From the NCBI RefSeq assembly GCF_023065955.2, contig NW_026622763.1, positions 79,837,299-79,901,298 on the forward strand: DNA of 64,000 nucleotides. Direction: 5' to 3'. Below the pieces are notes generated by a model. That model saw nothing but the letters and a program-made list of their open reading frames with translations, was not told the origin of the DNA and did not search any database. The DNA comes from Ursus arctos. Lineage: Eukaryota; Chordata; Mammalia; Carnivora; Ursidae. The position numbers and the translations under genes are program-made. This document shows, piece by piece, positions 1-11,690 of this stretch (positions within the stretch are counted from its first letter, which is position 1; the number at the start of each line of letters is the position of its first letter).

Positions 1-1798
1 CGAGGCCAGTACAGAAAAGGTACTAAGGATCTGTGCTGGGGAGGGTGGGGAGAAGCTTTCAGATGAGAAGCCTCTTCAGGTGAGAGAGGGCATCGGAGAT
101 ATTGCAGACATGGAATTATCGGGAATTAACAATGGCCTTTTTGGCTTCTTCAGTGTCGCCACAGATTTCTGGAGGGGGGGCATGGCAGGAGGTGCTGATG
201 ACAGTTATCAGGTTGAGTGAGTTCAGTTGTGGATGGGGAAAGCCATAAACAAGGACAGTCTGGGGACTGGCAGGAGAAGAGAGGGCTGGTAAGAATGAAG
301 AGTGGAACAGCATGGCTAGAGAGGAAGGGACAGAGCCAGAGACATTTTTGAGATGGAAGGAACAAATGTAAAGCTTTGAAACTCTTCCCCTTGGGATCTC
401 GTGACCCGCACCATCCTGCAAGCTGCTGCGTTGCCTAGGTGACCGGCAGCAGCAGGGGGGCTTTGGCTGCCTGGAACTTGGGATGAAGGAAGGGTTGGAA
501 GGGAGCCAGAAGGGTTGAGCAAGGGAGGCTGCCCTGGCTTTCAAAAAAAAAAAAAAAAAAAGTTAAAAGCCCTCTGAAAGGAAAAAGTGGTGCTTTTAGG
601 GATGTAGCCAGCCTTGTGAAACAGAAAACAACTATTCCATGAGAAGTGAGATGCAAATGTGATCAAACTTCATGCCTGTATCTTGAACCAAAATGACATC
701 AGGAATTTACTGAAGTTACTTGTAGTATCATGTCACCAGTTATTGGACAAAAGTTAAGAATATATGTGTCTAAATAAAAAATATAAAGGAAGTATATTTT
801 CTACTGTCATATGTCAGGGAGGATTTAAGGCAAATTAGAAACAGACAGAATATATTGAATTTTATTAACAGTTCAGACAACATTTGGTTGTTCTCTACAT
901 GTTCATATTTTTCCTCTCTCCGTTCTCTCTGGGTTCTCTGGGTCTGTCTCTCCCCTCCCTCCCTTCCTTTCTGATGCTACTCTCACTCATAGTAGCCAAT
1001 TGTCAAAGCCTGTTCATGGATGGACACCTGGGACTTCAGATTTGTTTTTTTGGTTTTTTTTTTCCCCCATACCTCTCAAAATCTTCTTCTCCCTCCTTTT
1101 GATTTCTGACAGTTCTCCTTGAACATTCATGGCTGGGTCTTACATGTCTTTCACATTCCTGATTTGTCACCACATCCAGGACACTGGCATATGTTTCCTG
1201 TTACCTTTATTTATTCATTAGGCAGCATAATTTGACATTGGGTATCATTTCGATTTGATAGATCCCCTGGTTGTTCATGCTGAAAATGTGGCCTTTATCT
1301 AAAATGTGTCTTTGGCCTGCTGTCAACTTGCAGCTTCCCACAGCCTCCAGCCTCCAATGCAGCCCACTCAGCCACGAGCACATGCTAACTTTCTTCAAAA
1401 TTAAAAGATGTCAGATTTTATAGTTAATCACTGTGTCACCCTTTCCCTCCAAAAACTTCTAACACGTAGCGTAAAATTACAAATGGTCTTACTAGTATCA
1501 CTCACATGTCTAAAATATTTTCACACTAATTCAATCCCACACGTCATTATTTAAGTGCACTGTGTGCTCACATGGGCCATATGCACTATATTGGCTCTAA
1601 TCCTGTAATTTCTCATATTACACTTCCCTCCTTAAATATCAGCCTTATCTTGCCTTATTTCTTATTTCGTACCATGGCAAAATGGGTCCTTCTATCGAAG
1701 GTTTCAAAATGTACACTTGGTCACATTCAAAGCAATGGCAACAGATGTGTAAATCACTGTCATCAATTTAATGGATATATTCAGGTACATATAGTGTG
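1..1798. other. Unassigned intronic sequence
   Basis: I recognise no gene or repeat family here. It holds an A19 run at 543-561, a pyrimidine-rich tract near 905-975 and T-rich runs near 1046-1065. A 142-codon minus-strand open frame at 116-544 is proline/serine-rich, has no recognisable domain and is treated as chance. Confidence 0.6.
543..561 (+). repeat. Poly(A) run, A19
   Basis: Nineteen consecutive A follow about 540 bases of mixed sequence. It could be the tail of an old retrocopy, but no TSD or parent sequence is recognisable. A simple homopolymer is the safer call. Confidence 0.8.
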
Positions 1799-1832
1799 TA
1801 TACACACACACACACACATGCGCACACACACG
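1799..1832. repeat. (CA)n microsatellite, interrupted
   Basis: About nine perfect AC units are followed by a GCG-interrupted ACACAC block. It is short and impure, so probably only weakly polymorphic. Confidence 0.85.
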
Positions 1833-2469
1833 AACACTTGTCACATTCATTTGTACAAAGCAGCTTTTTATTTCTTTGTCCAGCCTTCATTATATGTAAA
1901 CACTTGTACCAAAAAACTCACTTTATTTAGACAGATCCTTACCTGATGTTATCGCATCAAGGGGCATTGCCACTTTGCTTTTTTTTAAAATGGGGATGGG
2001 GATCATTGTTTCCCGAGTGTCTCAAAAAATTTGAGTTCTTGTATTTAATTTGTCAGTGAATGCCTCGTTTGGTAAAGCAAGACAATAAAGTGAGTTAAGC
2101 AGTGTGTTCCTCAGTTGGGTAGATTCTCATAGTCTCCCTTGAGCAGAGCTCTTTCAATGCAGTGCCACCTAAGTTTTAATGAGGAATATTCGTGTTGGTC
2201 CTAAACTATCTCCCTAATGGCTTTCATTGTAACACAGGGCATCTGTGTGGCCTAACGCTTTGCTTTCCTTTTATTTCATGGTATGTGCTCGCTACCGAAA
2301 CACAAAGCTAACCTAAAATGCAAGCAGCATAAGACAGTGAGTGAATTTGCCCAAAAAAGGGAACGTTTTGATGTCGTGGAATCAGTATCAGCAGCACCCA
2401 TGCCCCAGGATGGCCACCATTTTAGCCAAAGCTTTTGTGGCTCTGAGAGAGATAGAATGAAGAAACCAC

Positions 2470-2618
2470 AGTTCTGGTCCTCACTTTGCCATTGGCCAGC
2501 TGTGTGACCTTGGAACAGCAGCCTCCCCTTTGGGCCTCAGTGTCTTATCTGCAAGATGAAGAGTTAGACGAGGTGACCTTTAATGCCTTCCGGCTCTTAA
2601 ATTCTCGGATTCTGTGAA
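2470..2618 (+). repeat. MIR-family SINE (MIR3-like), sense
   Basis: The core reads AGCTGTGTGACCTTGGAACA, then GGGCCTCAGTGTCTTATCTG and GAGGTGACCTTTAATGCCTT. This is the usual MIR order of the TGTGACCTTGGGCAA box, the CCTCAGTTTCCTCATCTGTA box and a 3' section. It is old and diverged. The family is recalled, not aligned. Confidence 0.7.
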
Positions 2619-3115
2619 GGCCGTGAGTCTTTCTGACACTAAAACCACATCATCACAAGAGATCAAAGGATGTGAAACTAAGTGCAAATAAATGTCGAAT
2701 AACACGTTTAAAGGCAAGTGCTTCCAAAACATCAAGGCTCGGGGGGAAGCTCATGTTCACAGTAGCCTCTCAGAATTCTTCTTTAAAATGGGCCGAAACA
2801 GTCAGAGCGTTGCTGTTATGCCAGGCCAGTGTCCGTGATCCTGGTGGTACAAGCTGTTTGGTCACAACTGGGGTATTTTGTCATCACTCCCTACCACATC
2901 GAATATACTTTTATATGTCACTGGTTTTATCTGTTGAAAATGTAAGCCAGACACCAAGGAGGAAGCCAAAAAAACAAACCAAAAAAAGCTTTATAAAGAG
3001 TAGATTTGAATTTCTTGAGAAACTTGCACGAAATCATGTATAATTTCTTCACTGAAGAGTGTCTCAGGCCCTCTCTAACCTACAGAAATAAAGAAAAGAT
3101 TTAACAGCTCACTTT

Positions 3116-3303
3116 TTTTTTAAGATTTTATTTATTCATTTGATAGAGACAGCCAGCGAGAGAGGGAACACAAGCAGGGGGAGTGGGAGAGGAAGAAGCA
3201 GGCTCCCAGCAGAGGAGCCTGATGTGGGGCTCGATCCCAGAACGCCGGGATCACGCCCTGAGCCAAAGGCAGATGCTTAACGACTGAGCCACCCAGGCGC
3301 CCC
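3116..3303 (-). mobile_element. CanSINE (SINEC type), antisense, with 12-bp TSD
   Basis: A T-run and TTTATTTATTCATTTGAT tail on the left and the tRNA-like head GAGCCACCCAGGCGCCCC on the right show an antisense tRNA-Lys-derived carnivore SINE. The direct repeat CAGCTCACTTTT lies at 3105-3116 and again at 3304-3315; its trailing T residues merge with the tail. A perfect duplication and a full-length body indicate a fairly young insertion. The GCCAGCGAGAGAGGGAACAC variant is typical of arctoid carnivores. Confidence 0.95.
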
Positions 3304-3499
3304 CAGCTCACTTTTATTGAGCTCTCCTTGTGTTCTAGGCAGTACTGTCAGCATATACTGTATCCTCATTTCTTACAACAACTTTACACATTCTAATAGC
3401 GTCTCTTGTAGGGACTAGCACACTGAGGCCACGGACCCTGGCACATGGCTCTCTAGCCCAGGCCCCTAACCATCAGGCACGTTACCCTTAGGTACACTC

Positions 3500-3620
3500 C
3501 TGCGGAGCATAGCATAAGGTATCAACTTGTTGGAGTCACTATGTTGTATACTTGAAACTAATGTAACACTGCGTGTCCACCTTACTGCAGTTAAAAACAA
3601 ATAAATAATATTTGTTAATA
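3500..3620 (+). mobile_element. L1 3'-end fragment, carnivore type
   Basis: GTATACTTGAAACTAATGTA followed by an A-rich tail resembles the last hundred bases of the carnivore L1 3' UTR (TGAAACTAATA...). It is severely 5' truncated and diverged. No clear TSD was found. Confidence 0.55.
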
Positions 3621-3811
3621 AAAAAGGAAAAAATTTTGAAAATAAATAGAAGAAGGGCTGTTAGTCCCAGGTCTGCTGAGACCCTGACAAAAACAGAGAA
3701 AGAAAGAGACTGAAAAAAATCCTATAGATGACTCGAAAAGCAAAAATTGACGGTCATTTGGGAAGCAAAGGCGGGTCTATTTATTTACCTGCTTAGTTGT
3801 TTCCTAAATGT

Positions 3812-4060
3812 TTCTACGGCATTTACTGGGTGCCACAATCTATTCTCCTGACTTTATACATCTTTTTATTTTTACTTTACAAACTCGTTTTAACAACCCC
3901 GTGAAGTAGGGAGTGCCTACTTTTATGCCTCCGATATTGAAGCACAGAGAGGTGCAGTAATGTGCGTGGGTCCCACAGCAGTCAGGGGCAGACAGGATTG
4001 AGAACAAAGCAGCACTTCTCTGATGTCTGGGCTCTTGAGCTCTGTGCTCTGCTGCCTGTC
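3812..4060 (-). repeat. MIR SINE, antisense
   Basis: The order is TTTACTGGGTGCCA, AACAACCCCGTGAAGTAGGG, TGAAGCACAGAGAGGTGCAG and then GTCAGGGGCAGACAGGATT. This is the reverse-complement MIR layout (ACAACCCTGTGAGGTAGG, GAAACTGAGGCACAGAGAGG, GCAGAGCCAGGATT). It is ancient and partly deleted. Confidence 0.75.
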
Positions 4061-5239
4061 GTGGGTACTTCCTCGAGCCCCCCACCATATTACAATCATG
4101 GAGGGTCATTTATTCACTCAGCAGTATTATTATTGCCGTGTTTTAATTTTAATATTGCTGCAAGGCAGTATTGAATTGCATAACTAATGAGTTTCAAGAA
4201 AAGATGAAACTTATTTTGGTATATTTGGTTAAGAAATTGAGATTCCCCTGTACATTTTCGAGGGATTCTCATTCATACTGGTTCATTTTTTTAATTGTTG
4301 TTTTACTGTTTATAGTATCAAATCCCAACTGTTCAAAAACCTCAACCTCAGTACATTCAGATTTATCAGACACTTGATTTGAGTTTCACTGTACTTAATT
4401 AAGACTAAAGTTATGCTGAAATGAGCCACCATATTAACTTTCTCAATATATGAGAATACCAACAGAGAAAGCAGCTGTAATTTAACTTATAAAATTTATA
4501 GATATGATTTATTTCGAGACCAAGAAATAAGGCATTGTCTGTAATTCCCTTGCATAATCCCCTCCATCCTCAAGCAAACTAAATAAAATATTTAGCAGAA
4601 ATAGAATTCTTTGAGATTGACTACAAGCACTAGGAAACCTATAATGGGCATTTAATGTATCTGGTGTCTAAACTGTCAACTGTGCTTTTCTTGTTCTTTC
4701 CTTTTCGTGTTACTAATGAGCAGCTTGTTTGCTCAATACGAACAGTAGTTTTAGGAAACAGGCCCACATGAAGTCAGAGACCAAGCCACTGCAGCCAGCA
4801 GTCTTCCAGCAGGATGGTCTTCTCAAAAGGATGCAAGCCTTTCACTTGTTTTTAAAAGAAGGGCATGCTCAGCCCTCAGAAACCTCTTAACCCCGCTTTT
4901 AGGCTCTGGGAATATCTGCTGACCTCCTTTGAAGCACCAGTTCCTGCCAGGCCCGGCTTTCCCATTTGAAGTTATATATTGTAAGCAGGGTCGCAATTAG
5001 CAGAAATCAGTGAAGAGGAAAACATGATATTAGCCAGAGAATATTTTATTTAAATTGTACAGTGTGATAAAATACATAAAGCCACCCGGGATTCCAGAAT
5101 CGGTTGAAAATACATGGTGGGGAGCTGGCGAGGGGATGAGGAAGGGCTGGGTTCAAAATGAGAACTGCTTCCTTTACCAAAAGAAAAAAAAAATTTTTTT
5201 ATTCTCAATCTCAGTACAGCATATGGCTTCTTTCCACAG
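4061..5239. other. Unassigned intronic sequence before the exon
   Basis: No repeat family or gene was recognised. The last 30 bases are the polypyrimidine tract and acceptor of the PARD3B exon. Confidence 0.6.
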
Positions 5240-5355
5240 CTCTGGGGTGGATTCGGCAGTGTATTTTCCAGATCAGAACATCCGCTTCAGGTCTGTGACA
5301 CCGGCCAGGCCTCCTGAATCAATGAATCTGAAAGCCTCAAAGAGCATGGACCTTG
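5240..5355 (+). CDS. PARD3B: PARD3B coding exon, 116 nt (ends ...KASKSMDL)
   Basis: This is an internal coding exon of PAR3-beta (PARD3B, PAR3L), a relative of the polarity scaffold PARD3 that localises to tight junctions and has been reported to bind LKB1. The acceptor TTTCCACAG ends at 5239 and the donor GTAAGT starts at 5356. The first base completes a split codon, 38 full codons follow, and the last G opens a codon finished by the 45-nt exon. The translation includes FPDQNIRFRSVTPARPPES and ends KASKSMDL; PARD3 has the related KSKSMDL at the equivalent place. The segment lies C-terminal to the three PDZ domains and has no globular domain, so it is probably a disordered, serine-rich linker. 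Reading through the donor gives Gly-Lys then TGA at 5361-5363, so retaining this intron would truncate the protein at once. Identity rests on recalled family sequence plus agreement with the second exon downstream. Confidence 0.93.
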
Positions 5356-7789
5356 GTAAGTGAGGGTGAGAGACATCCAGGTCCCAGGTCGGCACTCCAG
5401 CCTCCGCCATCTGTCTTCCTGAGTGTCCTCCCTTTGTCTCCTCAGCTCCAACCTGAGGGAGCGAAGTCTGCGGGAGCCTGGAGGAGGGGACATTGGTCAT
5501 CCCATCTTTCTGTCTCCTCTCACACATTTAATTGTAATTACCCCTTTTTAAAAGAGAGGTCAATGACATTTTTATAAGTGGTCTGTGAAGGTCAGAAAAA
5601 TATGATTATTCCTTCCGGATGATCTGGATGCCGTCAGCATCGGTAACTCACGTGCCTTTGTATCTGCATTCTCACTTCTGCTGGTGACTTTGCAGTTCTC
5701 GCGTGCATACCTGCTGTAGGGCCCGGGAAGATAATACGGTTAAATGAATCCTCTTCCACAGGGTGTCCCGTCTCTATGTGCAGTGGATAGGGATGGCAGC
5801 AGTGGGGAAGATTTACCTCTTTAAATGCCCATCTCCAGATCCTGTTAACACTGGAGGGGAAAAGGGTCCTTGAGTTTGCCAGATGGAGGGGGTCGAGGTA
5901 CCCTGGGTCCATGCCTGAACAACCTCAGTGAGGTTCTGAGCTCTGCAGGGAATTTCTGGGTGACTGTTGGCTGCTAGGGCCGAGCAAGGGCCCCCGGAAA
6001 CGGTGTTCTCCGGGTCCTCGGAGGTGGGACCCCGGAAGACATCTCAGACACCCAAGTGTGTCACTGTGCGCTCACGGGCTGTTGGAAAGAGAGGACTATG
6101 AGAGAAGGGTGCCAGTGCCAAATAAACCCTCAGCAAATACTCATTGCTGCTGGGTGCTCGCAGGCCATGCTTTGCAAATGTTTCCTCTTGAGACGTATTG
6201 CATATTTCATTAGTTAGCAACTAAGAATATGGAATAATCAAAACCGTGTTCTCCACAAAACAATCTGATAAATAGTGCTTATCTCTTACTCATTTACAGG
6301 AGTTCAGAAAAATGTTCAATCATGATGAAATAAGAGAAATTGATTCTAGTTTCTATAAATTAACTAGATCACTAGGAGACATTTGCTCTGACCACCTATA
6401 GGGAGAGAGGGATAGAAAACCTGAGCACTGGTCAGAGAGGGGTATTTTCTCCAGCGTGAACCTTGACAGACCAAAGGCACCATGTGTGACAGTGACCTAG
6501 GTTATTACTAATAATTTGAGGAGCAGTTGATAAAGTGCTTGACAAACATCTTTTGTTCTGTCTTCCCAATTACTCTATGAAGAAAATGAATAGATAAAAA
6601 TCTCTTTTAATTTGGGACAAGAATAGATGATGATTTTCCTCATTTAATTAAAACAAAAAGTGACCAGCAATACAGTTCCAAAAAGTCTCTGCAAGAGAAA
6701 AGAATGGCATCCATTTTAAGAAAGAAAAATTGTTATCAAATCTGTAAAAATAAAACCTAAGGTGTATCCAGAAACAGTGTTTCTGTTTATATTTTTTGTT
6801 ACTGAAAACTTTGCTTTTGAGAAGTTTTCTTTTTTTACATTGAAATAGCCCTTCCAAAATACGTATAGCTAGCAGTCACTCATTACACTGTATTGTACTT
6901 ATACCATAAAGGACAATAGTACTGTTTGTTCACCTCACTGGATAGAGGTCGTGAGCTGTTTTCCTCAGGACACAGGTGCCAAAAGCTGTGGCTTAAAGGC
7001 ACCATGCAGCAGAAGTGGTAAAATATGGAATGTAGACATTTTATACGCCATCAAAGTTTGGTCTCTTCCAGGAAATGCCAGTATAAAGCTAACAGTCTTG
7101 CGGAGGGCAGCATTCTAGAGCCATTCTGAACCCCTGTCCCCAAAAAAATTGAGGGAGCTCAATAAACATGTTGATTTTCTTAGTGCATAAACTCAGATGA
7201 TACCAGATGGTAAACATTTGGAAGTGTCTTTCCTGTTTGGTTAGGCAAAAAGAATATTGTTAAGTTGTTTTGTTTTCTGTAAGTAGCAGCGGGCCAACCT
7301 AAGGAATTATTATCTTTACTAAAAAGGGTGGTGGCTATGCTTATAAGGATGGCAGGGTCAAGCTCACGTCTTCAAAAAGTAAAAAATCAATAATCAATCC
7401 ATCCATCCTAAGGTATTTAGGCTGAATATCAAATTAATGCTTTTGACTATTTTTGGACCTGGAAAAATAGCAGTTTCATAGGGTTCAAATTATAAAAGAT
7501 AAAACCTTTTATTTATCTGGTCCTTTATGTTGGATAGTTCTACTTTCCAAAGTCTGCAGGAATCTTTGAAGGCTAACAGTCGCCATTAATACCTTTGTTT
7601 TTGTTTTTGTTGCCGAGTCTAGGCTAGCATTCTAATGTGCAGATTAGGTTCAAATTATTTTAAAGGTGAGTGAGTTCCATTTACTTAATTTCACTTATGT
7701 TTCCAAAGGTAGACAGCTCTTGTGAGAAAAACATGTGTTCTCATCCCCAGATACAAACATGATTTAAAAATAGCTTGCTATGTATACGG
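5356..7789. other. Unassigned intronic sequence after the 116-nt exon
   Basis: No confident repeat or gene was recognised over 2.4 kb. This is a long run for a mammalian intron and may partly be conserved single-copy sequence. Confidence 0.55.
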
Positions 7790-8061
7790 AGCACTCTGTT
7801 TGCTGCACCGTCTATCTACGCGTATCTGCATCATGTGTCGTGTTTCTTTATAATAGTCGTACGGTGTTATGTGAATGAATCTGGATTTACAATTTACTTC
7901 TCCCCATTTGAATGAATTTGGGATTGAGAGTTTGGGGTATTTTTTTGTTTGTTTTTCCCCCAGGGGATCCTTTTGTATTTCACATTCTGTGATTTGCTTA
8001 TTTATAGCCTTTGCCACAAATGTTTCCATTTCTAAATTCTTTTTATCTTTAGAATGTTGTT

Positions 8062-8351
8062 GGGGGGCACCTGGGTTGCTCAGTTGGTTAAGCATCCAAC
8101 TCTTGGTTTTGGCTCACGTCATGATCTCATGGATTGTGAGATCAAGCCCCACATCAGGCTCCCCACTCAGCAGGGAGTCTGCTTGAAGATTTTCTTCCTC
8201 TGCCTTCCCCCCACTCTCGTGCGCAGGTGCGCGTGCAAACTTACGTGCTCTCATGGGTGCGTGTGCATGCTTATGTGCTTTCACGGGTGCGTGTGCATGC
8301 TTATGTGCTCTCTTGCTCTCTCTCAAATAAATAAGTAATCTTTTTTAAAAA
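8062..8351 (+). mobile_element. CanSINE, sense, with internal 30-bp triplication and TSD
   Basis: The head TGGGTTGCTCAGTTGGTTAA, with a tRNA A-box-like TGCTCAGTTGG, is followed by TCATGATCTCATGG, CCACATCAGGCTCCCCACTC, a pyrimidine-rich stretch and an AAATAAATAAGTAATC tail. The TSD AGAATGTTGTT lies at 8051-8061 and 8352-8362. The pyrimidine-rich region normally found near the 3' end has been replaced by a GTGC-rich 30-bp unit repeated three times (8225-8314), making this copy about 90 bp longer than its relatives. Confidence 0.95.
8225..8314 (+). repeat. 30-bp tandem repeat, three copies, inside the SINE
   Basis: Three copies of a unit containing GGTGCGTGTGCATGCTTATG occur with exact 30-base spacing. 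The second and third copies are nearly identical and the first is more diverged (GGTGCGCGTGCAAACTTACG). The alternating purine-pyrimidine GTGCGTGTGCATGC could adopt Z-DNA. Confidence 0.9.
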
Positions 8352-9175
8352 AGAATGTTGTTACATATGTTGCAAAGAATTTCTTGCAAACCATTATTTG
8401 TCTTCTTATTTTGATTATGATATCCTTTACTATGAAGATTTTTAGTCTCATAGAAAAAAATTTCCATCTTTTCCTTCTTGACTTCTGGGTTTTATACTTA
8501 TCACCTTATTTTCTTCTAGTACTTTTGAAGGATTTTTTTTAATATTTACCAATCTGTAATATATTTATCCATGGTGTGTGAGGTGGAAAAATGTTTATTC
8601 ATGACAATAGGCAAATTATTAAGAACATTTATTGACTTTTACATCCTTTCTCCATTAAAGCAGAATGCATTAACATTGAATATTAACTTTCCTTACATAC
8701 ATGGGTCAATTTCTAGGCATACTCTATTGACATATTTGTCTCTTCCATGCCAATGTCACCTTGTTTATATTATCAATATGTTATCACACTGTATTTTGAT
8801 AACTTACAGGAAATGCTTCCTCTGATTTTTCTTCTTTTGTAAAATCATTTTGGCTCTTCATATACATTTACTCTCCCACATGAACTTTAGATCAGCTCAT
8901 CAAAATGAATTTAAAGATTAAACAAGAGTGCTTCCACTGTGTGCATTCATTATGACTCAGGGATGGTTCTTGATAGAAGAAATGTTTTTATCAAGTTACA
9001 TAAATGTCCTTGTATTCCTAGCTTCTTAAAAAAGTTTACTCAGTTTAATCAGATGTTGAATTTTATTAAGTGAGTTTTAAGGATTTGTACAGAATGACCA
9101 TGTGTATTTTGTTCATTATTAATATAGTGGGTTATAGTAATAGATATCACAATAGTCAACCTTTGTTCTTTCTGA

Positions 9176-11261
9176 ATTACTCTAAAGTTTTCTCTGTACT
9201 CAAAAAAGGTAGAAATGAATAGTACACTATCTGTGTGCTCTCAAATGTAGGTGTAAAACTTTGATTATAATTGTACTCAGTGTCATTAATTCCTATATAT
9301 CCATTATAGATTTTTTTGAGGCTATTCTGCCTCAATATTTTGTGAATACTTTTGCTGGCATACATGTGGCCACCTTTAAGACAGATCAGAAATGATTAAA
9401 ATGATGAATAAAAGGAAATTTATTTTTAAATAATTGGATGTAACTATGCTCATTCAAAGGGGTTAGGGTGTCATTTTCTGGGTTTTCCAGAAAATCAATC
9501 TTCTCCTACTAATTGTAGACTTTCCTCTATTTATTTAAATTACCAGAATTACTATGTTCAGTCTGGATCCCTTTAATTTGCTCATAATTGAGCTTGTGTG
9601 GGTGTTGAGTTGGAAGCTCTCAGGAGCTGAATAACACAGCTGCCTCTTTGGCCTTTGGCATAGGGTTTTCCCCCAAAGAGCTGCCCTTTTGGCAGTATGC
9701 CAGAGAGTTACATTCAAAGACTTTTTGATGAGACATAAACATCCTTAATTTCCAAGCCGGGTGTTTTATGACCCCATTAATACTATTTAAGAATTAATCT
9801 GAATTATTCAAGGGACAGCGCTTCATTATTTTGGCCCATCCCCTGACCTAATCTATAGGTCCGTGAAAGTTCAGTTTATTTTTTTGTTTTTTGTTTGTTT
9901 TTTTTTTAGCAGCTGAACCCAGTTTATTTCTTGTGCAACATGGGGATAGGCAGGAGGATCCGCTCCACACGGTCATTCAGGGAAAGTGCGGTTTAAAATA
10001 CTATTTCCCACAAGGTTTTTGTTTTTTGGGGGTTTTTTTTTAGTTTTTACTTTTGTTTCAAACTGGCCTTCTCCCACTTCAGAAGGGTGCTCTGCAACAC
10101 AGAGAAGACTGAGGACAGTGCAGATGGAAGCTGCTGGCCAGCTGTCCTGCCTCTGTTCAATGAGAGGAAATGAGCTTCAAGTGATGCATGAGGCATTCAG
10201 ACAAAAGTTTAGGAAGTTCCCTGACAAGGAAGACTGTTAACATTCCATGTCCCATAGTCTCTTAAAAAAGTACATGTGTCTTGGATGACTCCAAGACCTG
10301 TAATTCAACCATTGTATTTTTCTGTTAGTTACTTGTTCTAAAATTTTTTAAGATGGAAAATGTTTGTAGATGCCCGCAGTTGAAGGAAATTATAAATAAA
10401 CTGATTTCTAATATCAACAGAGATTAAATAAATATTTAGGTCATGTTTTAAATATAACCATTTCATACATGTCGGACATTCCTCTCAGAGAAGTTAGGTA
10501 TCTCTAGTATTAGATCAAAGATGGACATGCAAAATTTAACTAACCCCACTCTACTATTCAAATACTTTATTCTTAAAATTATTTTTTGGGCATGCATGTG
10601 CAAGTGTCCACAGGGACTCAGGACAGTCTCCATTCCCCCCTCCCCCGCAAGGCTAACTGCCTGACCCACATCTGTAGGTTCCCAGAGGTGAGGTGGAGAG
10701 TCAAGACTCCCCAAAGCCTCCTCACCCCAAATCCTTGGGGCCCACATAACATGACACCCTCTGCTGCACAAAAAAATAATTTTTTGTATAGTGAGGTACT
10801 TCTGTATACATTCTTTGCAATAAGACAAAAATCCTGAACACTAAGTACATAGAGTGTTTATAAAACTGTTCAGATAATTGTGATGCTGGTTTATCAGTTA
10901 ATATATATTATGTGTGCCATGTAATATGTTAATATATATCTTAATATAAATGTGTATGTATATTCAGGGATCGTCTTAATTGTCCATCAATAAGCAACAC
11001 CTCTGATGATAGAGCCGAATGGAGTACTGTTGCGTAAGATATAACTGACTTATTAAAAGAAAAAAAAAAACAGGTTGAGAAAGAAGAATTAATGGTAACA
11101 GTAACAGAAAGTGTCTATTAACTGTCTCTAGAAGACAAGGAGGAGTACAAGGACGTAGTCAGGTGTATGCCCTAAGCTTTAGGAAGTCAAAATTAAGAAA
11201 TTGCAGATACTGTTTCTCAACCATTAAACAAACACTTATGGCGTGCGTATTGTGTACATTA
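9176..11261. other. Unassigned intronic sequence
   Basis: No gene or confident transposon was recognised. There are T/G-rich runs at about 9880-9908 and 10017-10045, and an AT-rich stretch with repeated TTAATATATAT at about 10890-10970. The part from 9535 to 9860 looks like single-copy, homeodomain-motif-rich DNA (see findings). Confidence 0.55.
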
Positions 11262-11277
11262 AACACTGAAGCTTCAG

Positions 11278-11690
11278 TCAAAAAAGAACGAAATCTTGTC
11301 ATTTGCAAGACGTGGATGGAACTGGAGGGTATTATGCTAAGTGAAATAAGTCAATCAGAGAAAGACAAATACCGTATGATTTCACTCATGTGGAATTTAA
11401 TAAACAAAACAGATGAACATAGCAGAAGGGAAGGAAAAATAAAATAAGACGAAAACAGAGAGGGCGACAATCCATGAGAGACTCTTACCTACAGGAAACA
11501 AACTGAGGGTTGCTGGAGGGGAGGGGGCTGAGGGATGGGGTTACTGGGTGATAGACATTAAGGAGGGCACACGATGGAATGAGCACTGGGTGTTATATGC
11601 AACTGATGAATCACTAAACTCTACCTCTGAAACTAATAATACACCATATTTTATTAAAGTGAATTTAAATTAAAAATTTAAAAAAACAAC
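11278..11690 (+). mobile_element. L1 LINE, carnivore type, 5' truncated, with TSD
   Basis: ORF2's extreme C-terminal region reads GACGTGGATGGAACTGGAGG and AGTGAAATAAGTCAATCAGA. The carnivore L1 3' UTR follows (GGTTGCTGGAGGGGAGGGGG, GAGCACTGGGTGTTATATG, ATGAATCACTAAACTCTACC) and then an A-rich tail. Target-site copies are AACACTGAAGCTTCAG at 11262-11277 and AACACTGAGGCTTCAG at 11691-11706, 15 of 16 identical. It is a typical dead-on-arrival insertion of about 410 bp with no intact reading frame. Confidence 0.95.

Larger units (their letters stand above)
1..5239 (+). other. PARD3B: PARD3B intron, 3' part (upstream end outside window)
   Basis: This is the 3' portion of the intron before the 116-nt exon. 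It ends in a pyrimidine-rich tract and the acceptor TTTCCACAG at 5231-5239. The exon's first base is the third base of a codon, so the intron interrupts a codon after its second base. The intron carries MIR copies, one antisense CanSINE and an L1 3' scrap. I saw no further PARD3B exon in it. Confidence 0.8.
7790..9175 (-). mobile_element. L1M LINE remnant, antisense, split by a CanSINE
   Basis: The + strand reads as the complement of an old mammalian L1: a 3' UTR/ORF2 end near 7800-8060, then TTCTGGGTTTTATACTTATC, ATTTTCTTCTAGTACTTTTG and ATGGTGTGTGAGGTGGAAA. From 8990 to 9170 come CCTTGTATTCCTAGCTTCTT and AATATAGTGGGTTATAGTAA. These are diverged antisense ORF2 landmarks. Stops and internal deletions (about 8830-8960) leave no coding capacity. 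The CanSINE at 8062-8351 interrupts it and is therefore younger. Confidence 0.7.

Noticed and set aside
116..544. 142-codon minus-strand open frame
   Set aside because: Low-complexity Ser/Pro/Cys composition, no domain, wrong strand for PARD3B and no splice context. Expected by chance in G-rich DNA.
1046..1065. T-rich run as the tail of an antisense SINE
   Set aside because: No SINE head or body follows on either side.
1..5239. Previous PARD3B exon
   Set aside because: No segment with flanking AG/GT and a phase-2 end that continues into the SGVDSAVYFPD frame was seen.
8054..8338. Open frames with repeated histidine/alanine or cysteine/methionine units on both strands
   Set aside because: Products of the 30-bp tandem repeat inside a SINE, not a repeat protein.
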